Below are positions 1-10,352 of a DNA stretch of 53,835 nucleotides, piece after piece. The stretch comes from Fragilaria crotonensis. Lineage: Eukaryota > Bacillariophyta > Fragilariophyceae > Fragilariales > Fragilariaceae. Under the pieces are notes generated by a model. That model saw nothing but the letters and a program-made list of their open reading frames with translations, made no database searches and was not told the DNA's origin. The position numbers and the translations under genes were made by a program. Positions within the stretch are counted from its first letter, which is position 1; the number at the start of each line of letters is the position of its first letter. The stretch lies in the NCBI GenBank assembly GCA_022925895.1, contig JAKSYS010000424.1, positions 1-53,835 of the forward strand. Reading direction: 5' to 3'.

Positions 1-414
1 TCTGTCACTGCATTACATATCACATTGCATGTCCGAAACGTCCGAGCATACTATGCTGTGTTGTACTAGCGACACGACAGTAATAAAGTGCCGGCAGTTG
101 TTTAGCTAGTCTAATCGGAGTACCTTATGTACTCCGCACAACTTCTATTATAGCCTTTATTTGCCTCATCTGCATCTTTGCCGGTCGCCGACGATCGTAA
201 GGGTACTGAGGCTCCAGGCTTCTATATAGATACAAAGAGCGACGATACTAGCGACATACTCCAAGACAAGAGAGATCCGACCGAACGGTATTGCAGTTCC
301 ATCCGATTACACCATCGTGGTTTCACCCGTTTTGTCTTGTGAATCCTTGTGATTCGCACGAACTCACGTTGCTACTTCTGTGTGCGAATCGCGCTCGCTA
401 GCCCTGTCGCGGCA
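1..414 (+). repeat. 5' LTR of copia element
   Basis: It matches 6768-7183 along its whole length, with about nine substitutions and two single-base indels by eye. It ends in CA at 413-414. The first bases read TCTGTCAC where the right copy has TGTGTCAC, so the canonical TG start is mutated on this side. A CTATATAGATA stretch near 222 is a candidate core promoter. Confidence 0.95.
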
Positions 415-426
415 GGTTATGAGCCC
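415..426 (+). promoter_or_regulatory. Primer-binding site (candidate)
   Basis: GGTTATGAGCCC directly follows the terminal CA of the 5' LTR. It resembles the initiator-methionine tRNA complement used by copia elements (TGG-T-A-CAGAGC type) but is not an exact match to it. The position is convincing; the tRNA identity is inference. Confidence 0.5.
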
Positions 427-487
427 AAGTACAACGAGTACTAATCCTAGTGGCTGATCAGATTATCCTTAACGGAGATAAATCAGC

Positions 488-1060
488 ATGTCGGTCTTTG
501 AGGAGTCTAATCACGACGACGACTTCGTGATTCTCACGGTGGACATTGACGATTGCCCTATTGCCGAATTACCACTCACAGAGATCTACGATGTCACATC
601 ATCCCTCCTAAAGGACGACTATCTCGATACTCTGCGTGCGTATATTACGCAACAACTCGAGGATACCACATGGCTCGAGGACCAATCGGTATCGCCCCTT
701 TTTGACGCTGGATTCGCGACATTCCACCGTCGAGCAAACGGAGATATCCTATCTCTCCGGAAACCCGCGCTCCTACGCTTGATCAGGCAGACCTTACGTA
801 GTCGCCCAAACACGTTAGAGCCCGTATCGATCCCCATTCTCATCCGATTCATGGTACCAGAATCCGGTCTACCAAATCGAGAGAACCGATCAACCACGGT
901 ACCTTCCATGGTTGGGGGACGAATCGAAAGTACGAGTGGAGCCGAGTCCGCGGTCGGACTCTCAGAGACCCGCTCCCAGGGGGCGACAGAGACCGTTGTC
1001 CCCAGGTCCACGCCATCGGCGCGACGACTCTACAATTCGGAGGATCCCTTGCACCCCTTC
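488..1060 (+). CDS. Gag N-terminal segment of the copia polyprotein
   Basis: An ATG at 488 opens a frame whose acidic N-terminus (MSVFEESNHDDDF) reads as natural protein. This frame stays open to 1753, but gag-like coding moves to the frame one base back somewhere between about 840 and 1080; from about 1000 the other frame gives the better protein (for example PTPTAPVDGTYF near 1095). The segment is therefore the start of gag, joined to the pol frame by a single-base deletion or a -1 ribosomal frameshift. The exact crossover cannot be fixed by eye. GGGGG runs near 912 and 979 are candidate slippage places. Confidence 0.6.
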
Positions 1061-1134
1061 TCGATGATCCCGGTGATGTCAATGTTGAGACCCCAACACC
1101 GACAGCACCCGTCGACGGGACATACTTCAGAGGA

Positions 1135-4100
1135 TTGCCAGTTCAACTGGCACCCGACGGCTCCCAAGATAGCAACAACCGTCGTGAACCTCAACGTCGA
1201 CATGTCCGTGTGCACGATGATTCCCCGGAACAACGCATGTTGTTCCAAGACCGCAACAATGGTGGCACACCTCGTACCCAAACAACCAATGTCTCCGGCC
1301 GCACCGCAGCATCTGCCACAACTATCCTTCGTTACGGATCCGAGTCTTTTGAGGAATACATGCAGCAATTTATGTCATCGGAAGTACGTTACAAAGACTT
1401 CCGGAAAGCATCATTCCAGCGTTTTGATTCCAGTCGACAAGACTCGTTCATCCACTGGTACAAATTGTTTTGTGCCACTTGTTTGCAATGGGGAATCTGG
1501 TGCCCCCCTTACGAGTCGGTACAAGAGGATCATGTGCACGGTTCTTGGTGGACTCTCCCGGTGTCCGTGCGAAACCAAGAGGCCTTCATGTCCTCGCTCC
1601 TCTATGGTGTCTTGTCGGACGAAATGGTATTCCCGAACGGCAGTCGTGAGCACAGTGCGGTGCAAGGATGTTCCGCGAATGCCGGATATGATGCCATATA
1701 TTCCCTCCTCCGACTCCACCACCCCCGCCTACAATCGGTCATCTACACCGTAAACGAGATTCCTCGCCAACGACGTTCAGAGACTTTCAGTGTCTACCTT
1801 CGCCGCCTGCATGATTTCTTGGCACGGGAACGTATAGCTGGTCGAAACTATACTGAGACCGAAGCTTTGGATTTGAGTGTGCGGAATCTGAGTACCGAGT
1901 GGCGTTCCGAATTCCGCCGACTCGTCGAGCGTGATCGCCGCACCGGCCGACATGAAGGTGTTTTGCCGTTCCATCTGTCCATGTCACAACTTGCTACATC
2001 TTTCATGCAATATGCGACTGAGATCGGACGCGATGTGACGACACCGTCCAACACAGCACGCGATCGATTCCCCAATTCTACTCCAACCATCCGTCGTATC
2101 GAAACCGTTCCCCCCACGGACGAGTTCCTCCACGGTACCGAAATCACGTTGGGTGAGAATGAGATTAATCTCCTCGTGCACGCCATGTCTACGAATCAAG
2201 CAAACTCGGCGGTCTGTCTCGGTTGCCAACAGCCCGGACATACCCTGACGGATTGTAATCGATTCGTCGACTACATCGTGGCTGAAAGTTTGGCTCAACG
2301 CCACCCTCAATTGCGTGCCCAGGTCGCATCGGCGCACTCACAGTTTCGTAGTCGCATTAATAATGGTCGCGACGCCCGCCCACGTCCCAGCACAGTTCGC
2401 AGCCTGACGTCCTCATCGGATCATCGCGATACCCCTGACGACTCTGCCGAAAATGCGCTTGTGGCCTCAGAGCATGGTCACGATGATCCCGCGGCTCCAC
2501 ATGGTTATCAAGTTAATGCGGTCCGCGGTTCGCACATCGAAACCGATGATGATGACTTTGAGACCTGTTTCTTCGACGACGACATGCGTACGTGTTCCAT
2601 TCCCTTCCTAGAGTCGCCAATGTTTGATTCTGTCGACGCACCAGACCTTCAGGTTGCCGAGGACTCTCCATTTGCTGAACATACGTTCGCTAATCATGAC
2701 GACTTCCTCCTGCGTCGTTTGGTTGGCACGTATGATTCCGAGGCCCGCGCCGTCTATGCTCATGCAGACAGTGGGTCCATGGCGTGCACCACAAGTGATG
2801 CTACCCTACTCTACGCATATCGGCCCCTTTCGCCTCATCAAACACGCATCCGCCTGTTCGATGCTGGTAGTCATCCCCATCATCCTCGTGGTGTTGGGTA
2901 CCTCCGCGTTCCCGCCTACCGTCTGCCATCTCTCCCGTCCACGTCGTCCTCGGATGTTGTGCCGACTCCCTGCTGCCTCTTCGTTCGCACTTATCATACC
3001 GAAACTATCCCTGGTGTGATCATCAGTCATTGCGCCATCGCGAAGCAGTTGGCCGCCGTGAGCTATAGCATGACCAGCTCCGATACCGACAACGGTTTCA
3101 TTCGCTTCCCGCACCGAAACCCAACCGGTCTCACGTTCGATACGTTCATCTATCTTCAGCCCACACATCTCCGTGGTGGCTTGACCTTCACACCGGCGTT
3201 ATACATCCCAACCATCGCCGAACAATCGGAAGCTCTCCCACGTTCTGCCGATCGATACGTCGCGAGTGTCATCTCCACAACGTCCCTCACTCCGTTGTCC
3301 ATCACGTTTCCGACACCTGTTGCTTCCTTGTCTCTGCTTCATTCTCTTGATCGATACCCAGAGTTCTCTTCGGTTTCCCATGACCTCCTTGTCGGTAGCC
3401 TCAGCCGCCCTGCTCTTACGCTGCTCTGGCACCAACGCCTTGGTCACCTCAACTTCCGTCGTCTATCCGAACTCCATCGCCATACTCGAGGACTGCCAGC
3501 GCTCCCCATGCCCGGTATCACCGAAACTTGTGCCGTTTGTATTGCTGTCAAACTCCGCAAAGCCCCTCGTGGCTCTACATCCATCATGGTTGCCACCACG
3601 TGCCTCCAGGGTCTCTCTATCGATTTCGCGTTCATGGTCCAGAAGAGTTCTGATTCGGTACGGTTCGCCAACCTCGTGGGCCTCAACGGTGAGACCTGCT
3701 ACGTTCTAGTCACTGATCATTTCAGTGGGCGTATCTATGGTCGTGCTTTCGCCACCAAAGCCCCCCCGGTTGATTGGTTAAATCGCTGGCTTGCAAACAA
3801 CACTCCGGATTGTCTCGACAAATACGTTCGCATGGATGGTGGCGGTGAACTCGGCAAGTGTCATGAAATCCGCGACACGTTTGCTAATTTCGGCTACCAA
3901 GTTCAGCTCACTGGTCCGGATTCCTCCCATCAAAATGGGCCGGGTGAACGTCCCCATCAAACCATTGGCAATGCACTCCGTGCTATGTTATCTGGCGCTG
4001 CTCTTCGTCCCGCTTTCTGGCCGTACGCATTTTACCACTATATCCGCCTGTATAATTTCGTTCCACGCGGATCACGACCTTTGAGTCCCCACGAGATGTG

Positions 4101-6870
4101 CGGTGGTGAACTCCCAGATTTATCCAAACTTCGTACGTTTGGATGCCGTGTCCACGTTCGCCCTACAACAGCTCGCTACGGTCGTGTCGTTCCGAATTCG
4201 CGTCTCGGGATTTTTCTGGGGTATTCTCGCACTCTGAAAGTTTTATATTACTACGATTTGCAGAGTGCTGTTGTCAAGACTGCCACCCATGCACGTTTTG
4301 ATGAAGGGATGAATGACCTTCACACGGACGCTCCGCCGGACGTACTCGCACTTCGCAACCTCTCACTTGATGGTTCCGTCCCTGCCGAACGCCCTGTGTT
4401 GTCCCCCTTGAATCTCGACATCACCGATGATCCCTTCAATCGACTGGATACTGTCACCCAGCTCATTAAATGTGATCATCCCTCCCTTGGTTTTGACATC
4501 GCGGAATGTCACATCCGAAAACGCGGCTACGTTTCCGGCATCGTCGCCAGCACCACGGCTGCTCGCATTCGCAACATCCGTCGCAAGTATATTGGTGCTT
4601 TCGTCGTCTCCGTCAATGGTACTTCCGTTTTCACTTGTGCCTCGATTATTGCTGCGTTGGCGTCCGCGGCCGCCTCTGATGATCCGTCGTTCACCATTGT
4701 GTTTGCTCCCGATCGTTACATCCCTGTCCACGATCGCCCACGCGACAACCCGATCCACCTATCGGTCGATCAGCTATCTGTCATCAACTCTTTGCGATCG
4801 CTCACTTTCGCCGGTCTTCCTCTTGATGTCCCACGCACAGCAGCACCGGAGCCCGGGTACGCCACCATCCATGAGCCTCTGACACATGACCAGATACTCA
4901 TCATGATGCGTTCTCTTAATACTACTGTCTTTGGAACCACGGAAGAGCAGGCCCTTGGCGGATTCACCCGGCGCAAACTCAAGCGACTCTCCAACTGGAA
5001 AGACTGGCTCCAAGCGGAATCCAAACAACTCAATTCCATGGCGAAGCAAGAAATGTACGGTTCTCCGGTACCTCCCCCTCCTGGAGCCATCATCCTCCGA
5101 CAACATTGGAATTACTCCATCAAGTCCGATGGAACAAGGAAGGCTCGCAACTGTTGTGACGGATCCCCTCGCGCAGCACCCGAATTGAAATTAGCCAACA
5201 CATATTCGTCCTGCATTGAACAACCGATTATGCGTCTCTTTTTCGCCCTATGCGCCAACGAAGGCTACCTCATCATCAAGGTCGATGCTACGAACGCCTA
5301 CGCCAACTCGCCGCCGCCGGAACAACCTACTTTTGTTTACATCGATGAACAATACGCCGACTGGTACGCGATTACGTATGGAATTGACATTTCTCGCGAC
5401 CACGTGCTCCCGGTTCAACACGCCTTACAAGGTCACCCTGAGTCCGGCTCGTTATGGGAACGTTTTGTCAACAAGGTTCTATCGCGACACGGATTCGTTT
5501 CAACGACACACGAACGCAGCATCTACACCGGTAGTTTCGATGGTTTCAAGATGCTCATTTCTCGGCAAGTGGATGATCTTGCCATAGGTTGTGTCAACGC
5601 CGACTCCATACGAAAACTGGTGGCGATCATCTGTTCTGAAGACAAGATTGATCTCCGCGATGAAGGGATACTCGATTCGTTCAATGGCATCGACGTTAAA
5701 CAAACTCGTCAATACGTTCAGATCACGTGTGAATCATACATCGATAAATTCCTCGCGCACTATGGATGGTCATCTGCAGCATCCAACGAATCCAGTGAGA
5801 AGCCCATTGAACCCCTCTCACTCTCGACGATTCCACAACTCTTCTCAGACTACGAGGCTAACGCGAATGCTGACGCGAATGCTTTACAGGAATTTGAGAA
5901 TGCCGCCGGATTCGCCTATCGTAGTGTCCTCGGAGCTGTCATATACATTTACGTCGTGGCCCGGATTGATATTGGATTTGCTGTCACTCTGCTCGCACGT
6001 TTCTCGGACCACCCTGGTAAGATTCATTTTGATTCCCTTCGACGCCTCGCTCGGTATCTTCGAATGACAAAAGATTGGGGTCTCTTGTATTGGCGACCGG
6101 CGCCTATCCTTTCTCTACCTATGGGTACCTTCGTCGCTCTGCTCCCAGACCCTGACCTGCCGAGTTTCCCGCAACCGCTTTTGCCCACCACTCTCGCCGG
6201 ATATGTCGACGCCGCCCATGCCACCGACTTGACGACTCGCCGATCCATAACTGGTTTGGTGTTCATGCTGTGTGGCGGACCCATTGCGTATAAGTCGAAG
6301 GTCCAGTCGACTGTGTCCACCAGTTCTACCGAAGCTGAGTTCATTGCTGCCGTTCATGCTGCCAAGATTGCAAAGTATCTCCGCTCTATCCTACAGGAAC
6401 TCGGTTACACGCAACCTGCGCCCACGGTTTTATACGAAGATAACGAAGCTGCCATCCTCATGATTAACGCCAGCCGTCCGACGCCTCGAGCTCGTCACAT
6501 CGACATCCAACACTTTGCTATTCAAGAATGGAAGTCGAACGGTGACATCATCCTCTGCCATATTCCCGGTATTATCAATCCTGCGGATGCCCTCACTAAA
6601 TCTTTTGGGGTCAACGCTCCACTATCGCCACGTCCGCCGCATGATGGGACACTACAAAGTTCCCTGGTACCCACACGACAACGATGCCTAAAGTCGTCGT
6701 CCTGTAATATGCGAATGCACTCCTGTGTACTCATTGTTTGCCTTTGTGGATGCTTACAATGGGGGAGTGTGTCACTGCATTACATATCACATTGCATGTC
6801 CGAAACGTCCGAGCATACTATGCTGTGTTGTACTAGCGACAACGACAGTAATAAAAGTGCCGGCAGTTGA
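1135..6870 (+). CDS. Copia Gag-Pol polyprotein (zinc knuckle, protease, integrase, RT, RNase H)
   Basis: This 1,911-codon frame is open from at least 841; there is no ATG at 1135, so the true start is the upstream gag. Numbering from 1135: a CCHC knuckle CLGCQQPGHTLTDC begins at C361. The protease motif DSG is at D545. The integrase has H766/H771 and C799/C802 (WHQRLGH...CAVC) and a catalytic triad D830, D901, E938. The RT has KVDATNAY (D1384) and QVDDL (D1480, D1481), where copia usually has YVDDM. The RNase H carries D1692, E1733 and D1769, and ADALTK closes the domain. The stop lies inside the 3' LTR, so the last 30 or so residues are LTR-encoded and probably irrelevant. All catalytic residues I looked for are present, so pol may be functional. 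Confidence 0.93.
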   Translation: MPVQLAPDGSQDSNNRREPQRRHVRVHDDSPEQRMLFQDRNNGGTPRTQTTNVSGRTAASATTILRYGSESFEEYMQQFMSSEVRYKDFRKASFQRFDSSRQDSFIHWYKLFCATCLQWGIWCPPYESVQEDHVHGSWWTLPVSVRNQEAFMSSLLYGVLSDEMVFPNGSREHSAVQGCSANAGYDAIYSLLRLHHPRLQSVIYTVNEIPRQRRSETFSVYLRRLHDFLARERIAGRNYTETEALDLSVRNLSTEWRSEFRRLVERDRRTGRHEGVLPFHLSMSQLATSFMQYATEIGRDVTTPSNTARDRFPNSTPTIRRIETVPPTDEFLHGTEITLGENEINLLVHAMSTNQANSAVCLGCQQPGHTLTDCNRFVDYIVAESLAQRHPQLRAQVASAHSQFRSRINNGRDARPRPSTVRSLTSSSDHRDTPDDSAENALVASEHGHDDPAAPHGYQVNAVRGSHIETDDDDFETCFFDDDMRTCSIPFLESPMFDSVDAPDLQVAEDSPFAEHTFANHDDFLLRRLVGTYDSEARAVYAHADSGSMACTTSDATLLYAYRPLSPHQTRIRLFDAGSHPHHPRGVGYLRVPAYRLPSLPSTSSSDVVPTPCCLFVRTYHTETIPGVIISHCAIAKQLAAVSYSMTSSDTDNGFIRFPHRNPTGLTFDTFIYLQPTHLRGGLTFTPALYIPTIAEQSEALPRSADRYVASVISTTSLTPLSITFPTPVASLSLLHSLDRYPEFSSVSHDLLVGSLSRPALTLLWHQRLGHLNFRRLSELHRHTRGLPALPMPGITETCAVCIAVKLRKAPRGSTSIMVATTCLQGLSIDFAFMVQKSSDSVRFANLVGLNGETCYVLVTDHFSGRIYGRAFATKAPPVDWLNRWLANNTPDCLDKYVRMDGGGELGKCHEIRDTFANFGYQVQLTGPDSSHQNGPGERPHQTIGNALRAMLSGAALRPAFWPYAFYHYIRLYNFVPRGSRPLSPHEMCGGELPDLSKLRTFGCRVHVRPTTARYGRVVPNSRLGIFLGYSRTLKVLYYYDLQSAVVKTATHARFDEGMNDLHTDAPPDVLALRNLSLDGSVPAERPVLSPLNLDITDDPFNRLDTVTQLIKCDHPSLGFDIAECHIRKRGYVSGIVASTTAARIRNIRRKYIGAFVVSVNGTSVFTCASIIAALASAAASDDPSFTIVFAPDRYIPVHDRPRDNPIHLSVDQLSVINSLRSLTFAGLPLDVPRTAAPEPGYATIHEPLTHDQILIMMRSLNTTVFGTTEEQALGGFTRRKLKRLSNWKDWLQAESKQLNSMAKQEMYGSPVPPPPGAIILRQHWNYSIKSDGTRKARNCCDGSPRAAPELKLANTYSSCIEQPIMRLFFALCANEGYLIIKVDATNAYANSPPPEQPTFVYIDEQYADWYAITYGIDISRDHVLPVQHALQGHPESGSLWERFVNKVLSRHGFVSTTHERSIYTGSFDGFKMLISRQVDDLAIGCVNADSIRKLVAIICSEDKIDLRDEGILDSFNGIDVKQTRQYVQITCESYIDKFLAHYGWSSAASNESSEKPIEPLSLSTIPQLFSDYEANANADANALQEFENAAGFAYRSVLGAVIYIYVVARIDIGFAVTLLARFSDHPGKIHFDSLRRLARYLRMTKDWGLLYWRPAPILSLPMGTFVALLPDPDLPSFPQPLLPTTLAGYVDAAHATDLTTRRSITGLVFMLCGGPIAYKSKVQSTVSTSSTEAEFIAAVHAAKIAKYLRSILQELGYTQPAPTVLYEDNEAAILMINASRPTPRARHIDIQHFAIQEWKSNGDIILCHIPGIINPADALTKSFGVNAPLSPRPPHDGTLQSSLVPTRQRCLKSSSCNMRMHSCVLIVCLCGCLQWGSVSLHYISHCMSETSEHTMLCCTSDNDSNKSAGS
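6761..6767 (+). promoter_or_regulatory. Polypurine tract
   Basis: GGGGGAG sits immediately before the TGTGTCAC start of the 3' LTR, the expected position for plus-strand priming during reverse transcription. It overlaps the 3' end of the pol reading frame. Confidence 0.75.
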
Positions 6871-7183
6871 TTAGCTAGTCTAATCGGAGTACTTCATGTA
6901 CTCCACACAACTTCTATTATAGCCTTTATTTGCCTCATCTGCATCTTTGCCGGTCGCCGACGATCGTAAGGGTACTGAGGCTCCAGGCTTCTATATAGAT
7001 AACAAGAGCGACGATACTAGCGACATACTCCAAGACAAGAGAGATCCGACCGAACGGTATTGCAGTTCCATCCGATTACACCATCGTGGTTTCACCCGTT
7101 TTGTCTTGTGAATCCTTGTGATTCGCACGAACTCACGTTGCTACTCCCGTGTGCGAATCGCGCTCGCTAGCCCTGTCGCGGCA
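6768..7183 (+). repeat. 3' LTR of copia element
   Basis: It begins TGTGTCAC and ends GCGGCA, and matches 1-414. It abuts GAATC and then the ATG at 7189 of LINE-A1. Confidence 0.95.
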
Positions 7184-7188
7184 GAATC

Positions 7189-8416
7189 ATGCGAGCGGAG
7201 GCTTTAAAGAAATTGGCTGAAAAAATTCGGAAACTTCCGATCTCCAAACACACGACAAGGTATTACACGAATCGAAATCCCGACCCACCCTCATGAGGAT
7301 CCAAAATCCTGCACTGACTGGCAAATTATAGATGTTCCTAGCGAGATTGTCACTCACTTGCAGAACAGAAATCGATCCCATTTCGGCCAAGCTCACGGAA
7401 CACCCTTCACTGTGCCACCATTAAGCGACATGTTGAGTTTCTCAGGTGAAGGCGAGCACGCAGACAATATTCTCAGGAACGGAAGCAACGATTACCCAAA
7501 TCTAGAGGAAAATGTCAAATTATTGTTAGATCATTTACGGATATCAGAGGAAATGGCGGACCAGCAATCATTCCCAACAATCTCGGAGGAAGAGTTTATC
7601 GGAAAGCTGAAAGTTTGGAAAGAAACAACAACCACATCGCCGTCGGGAGTCCATCTAGGACACTACAAAGCACTTATTGCATCTCACGAGTACTCGCATA
7701 TTAGCGACGACGATGATTGCACGGAGAACGGTATCAAACGCACCGAGTTACGAGATGAGTTAAACAGCATGCAAACAGCGATGAGAGTATTGCATCTACA
7801 AGTAATAAATTACGCTTTGGAGAGAGGCTTCACATACCATCGGTGGCAAACAGTTGCAAATACAATGCTATTCAAAGAAAAGAACAATATCAGGATACAT
7901 CGGACACGAGTAATCCACATATACGAGGCTGATTATAACCTGATGTTAGGATTAAAATGGCGAATGGCGTTGTATCAATCGGAAGCTTTGCACCAACTCA
8001 ACGCTGGACAATACGGCTCAAGACCTCGACGGAACGCAATCGACCCGGTAATGCTGGAAGAATTACAATTTGAAATCTCTCGGATGTCCAGAAAGTCTTT
8101 TATCCAAACAAATTACGACGCAACGGCATGTTACGATCGGATTATACCAAATCTTGCAACTCTCGCAAGTCGTCGGTTCGGAGTCGATAAAAATGTCGCG
8201 CTAACGAATGCGAGGACACTCGAACAAGCACGGTATTTCATCCGCACGGAAATGGGACTATCCAACACAAATTATACTCATTCTGATTCATTTCCAATTT
8301 ACGGAACCGGACAAGGCAGCGGAAACTCACCTATGATTTGGTGCTTCGTGTCAAGTCTACTCTTTCAATGCTATGAAACGCGAGCAAAACCGGCAGCATA
8401 TTGTAATCCCGATCGA
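7189..8416 (+). pseudogene. LINE-A1 reverse transcriptase, N-terminal half
   Basis: An ATG at 7189 starts MRAEALKKLAEKIRKL, which aligns with the LINE-A2 RT start MFAKGEAIRNLFEKLKRL. One extra base near 7257 shifts the frame, and coding continues in the frame open from 7358 (RNRSHFGQAHGTPFTVPP). Conserved RT stretches include TTTTSPSGVHLGHYKAL, NYDATACYDRIIPN (motif A aspartate) and YGTGQGSGNSPMIW. The frame runs to YCNPDR, where LINE-B1 is inserted inside its 19-bp target duplication. The RT resumes at 10353 with the reading frame intact across the duplication. Confidence 0.88.
8398..8416 (+). repeat. Target site duplication of LINE-B1, left copy
   Basis: ATATTGTAATCCCGATCGA is identical to 10334-10352. 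It lies inside the LINE-A1 RT frame and encodes part of YCNPDR. Confidence 0.95.
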
Positions 8417-10219
8417 TCCCGACACGCCCATCAGTCCCCTATGGCCTCGTCAATCTGAACCAAGCAACACCCAACGACGACTCTGGAAGAGATTCATTTC
8501 ATCCTCTTATCTTCGGTACGTCCCATATTGGAAACAAAAGCCAACAACCAACCCAACTCCACAACACAAACCACCAACAGACGAACAAACTCCCACCACA
8601 ACACTATCGCTACCAGCCTGTATACGGCAACTTCCACGATCTCAACGCAGACTACTGGACTCCCTCACACAGGTGGCCACCGACAAATCCATCTGGGAGG
8701 CTTTTCGCTCAAGAAAAAGGATAAACATTGCTTCCGACGGAGGCCTCAGCAGCAACAAAGTTGGTACGTTCGGATGGACCATTGCCACCAACAAAGAGAC
8801 TCTCTACACATGCTCAGGGCCAGTCGACGGACCACGTGACACATCATCTTCCACCAGAAGCGAACTCTGCGGCTACGCATCGGCCCTATTGCTGCTCACA
8901 AACCTCGCAAAGACATGGAAAACACGCCATCGTTGCAAATTTCGAAGGATCGTTGACAGCAAGGCCGCCATCCAACGAGTCCTACGCCATACACGAGGCA
9001 ACAAACGAAACAGAAAACAACCGGACGACCTCGACTTCATGACCATCATCATCGCGTGCACAAGTGAACTCAAACGGAACATAAAAAATCTCATGGACGA
9101 AAGGCCACCAAGACGACCAATGCTCATATGAAAAACTCCCACTTAGAGCACGGCTCAACGTCGACGCTGATCGGCTCGCCACCCTCCACCGGCTACGAGG
9201 AAAACTGAAATCAACCGAACACACTGACCACACGAACGAACAAAACATCTCAATATCAATCAACGGCGTCAGAATTCAAAGCCAGGTGGATTCATGCATC
9301 CGCTTCCATGTCAATGGATACCACCTGCGACACTTTATGCAATCCAAAAATAAATGGTCAAACGCAGTCTGGAAGGAGATCGATTTCGAAATGTTCGGAT
9401 CCCACTTTCGCTCTCTACCTCCACATCAGCAAATCTCCCACATGAAACACGTACACGATCAACAACCACTCGGGAAAAGACGCAACCGACAGGCGCCCAT
9501 CCCTGACCCCATTCTCGAAAAGTGCCCATGCTGCAACCACCCAACAGAGGACAAGCAACATCTTCTCACATGTACCAAAAATCCCGAGGCCGAAGCCGCC
9601 ATGGACACACTAAGGAAAACAATTCTCGCACAACACGACATACACCCCATCCGGTTTTTGCTGATCGAAGGGATCAAACACTGGATTGAACACCCTGACC
9701 GACCTTTCCGTCCGAACGTTGAGCATTTCCCCCCGCACCTCCACGACTCTATCCACCAAGCAATCTCCTCCCAGGAACGGATTGGTTGGAAGCACCTACT
9801 CAATGGTTTCCTCAGCACGGCCTGGCGCTCTCTCGCTCATCTGGATATGCTATCCGCCACAAAATCAGATCAACCCAAAGGACTCCAGAGACTCCGCACG
9901 AGCATTTCCGCCATCCACATCTTCACACGCACTCTCTGGCTTGCTCGCAACTCAGTCCTACACGAAGAGACACAGACCAAAAATCTCAACACCGCTCGCA
10001 CCGCAGAACAAGTCGAAGTATCCTACTACCACCAACGCCCCCCAGCTACTACGCTTCGACGATCGACATCTATGCAATAGAAGCTTGAACAAACTCTTAT
10101 CAGGGTCATCCTCAACACGACGCAGATGGCTACGACTCATCAAATCCTCCGTGCAACTCCATGCAATCGACGGCAAACGTCAGACAACCATACAAAGTTT
10201 TTTCCCCACAGTACGGTAA
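8417..10219 (+). pseudogene. LINE-B1 RNase H and C-terminal zinc domain
   Basis: The frame open from 8417 encodes QRRLWKRFISSSYLRYVPYW and an RNase H domain: IASDGGL (D), STRSELCGYASALL (E), RIVDSKAAI (D). Near 9090, after an A-rich run, the frame shifts; the next frame gives TKGHQDD and LNVDADRLAT with the last catalytic aspartate. The frame from 9286 carries a CPCCNHPTEDKQHLLTC zinc motif. A further shift near 10030 moves to the frame ending at 10219 with LLRFDDRHLCNRSLN, the counterpart of HFDDRYLCDKNLD in LINE-B2. At least two frameshifts make it non-functional, and it has no RT or endonuclease. Confidence 0.9.
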
Positions 10220-10333
10220 CCAACCACAGCAGTAGTAATTAAGTTCTCGCGTGCTAACGCACGCCGGAACGGGGTACACTCTGGGAACCTCACGGTTCCT
10301 AGACGGTGCTAACCCTCTATAATTAGGTTTTAT
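10220..10333 (+). other. LINE-B1 3'UTR with predicted stem-loops
   Basis: Stem 1 pairs GCGTGC (10249-10254) with GCACGC (10259-10264). Then comes a conserved CGG-A-GGGGTACAC. Stem 2 pairs TCTGGGAACC (10280-10289) with GGTTCCTAGA (10294-10303). The conserved tail is ACGGTGCTAACCC followed by TAATTAGGTTT. LINE-B2 has the same arrangement with a compensatory change in stem 1. Such 3' structures are where LINE RTs typically recognise their RNA; that role here is inference. Confidence 0.6.
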
Positions 10334-10352
10334 ATATTGTAATCCCGATCGA
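10334..10352 (+). repeat. Target site duplication of LINE-B1, right copy
   Basis: Identical to 8398-8416. After it the LINE-A1 RT resumes in frame as TNQSCWYMIGFVDDMNGQ. Confidence 0.95.

Larger units (their letters stand above)
1..7183 (+). mobile_element. Ty1/copia LTR retrotransposon, nearly complete
   Basis: Two near-identical LTRs (1-414 and 6768-7183) flank a gag-pol region with the copia order protease, integrase, reverse transcriptase, RNase H. A primer-binding-like site follows the left LTR and a GGGGGAG purine tract precedes the right one. By eye the LTRs differ at roughly ten positions, which suggests a fairly recent insertion. On the right the LTR abuts LINE-A1 six bases before that LINE's RT start codon, so the element landed in a LINE. 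The left flank and therefore the target duplication lie outside the window; GAATC (7184-7188) would be the right-hand copy if it is 5 bp. The polyprotein is open except for one frame change in the gag part. Confidence 0.95.
8417..10333 (+). mobile_element. LINE-B1: 5'-truncated non-LTR retrotransposon
   Basis: A 1,917-bp insertion bounded by a perfect 19-bp duplication. It carries only the 3' part of a LINE: RNase H, C-terminal zinc motif and 3'UTR. It is homologous to 26800-28770 (LINE-B2), including the 3'UTR. The 3' end reads TAATTAGGTTTTAT. Severe 5' truncation plus a long duplication is the usual signature of target-primed reverse transcription. Confidence 0.93.

Noticed and set aside
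619-1368. Several 60-130-codon minus-strand frames over the copia gag
   Set aside because: They are antisense shadows of a real coding region without independent protein features.
6610-6870. The last 85 or so codons of the copia polyprotein as a functional domain
   Set aside because: They follow the conserved RNase H end (ADALTK) and run through the polypurine tract into the LTR; the composition is not domain-like.
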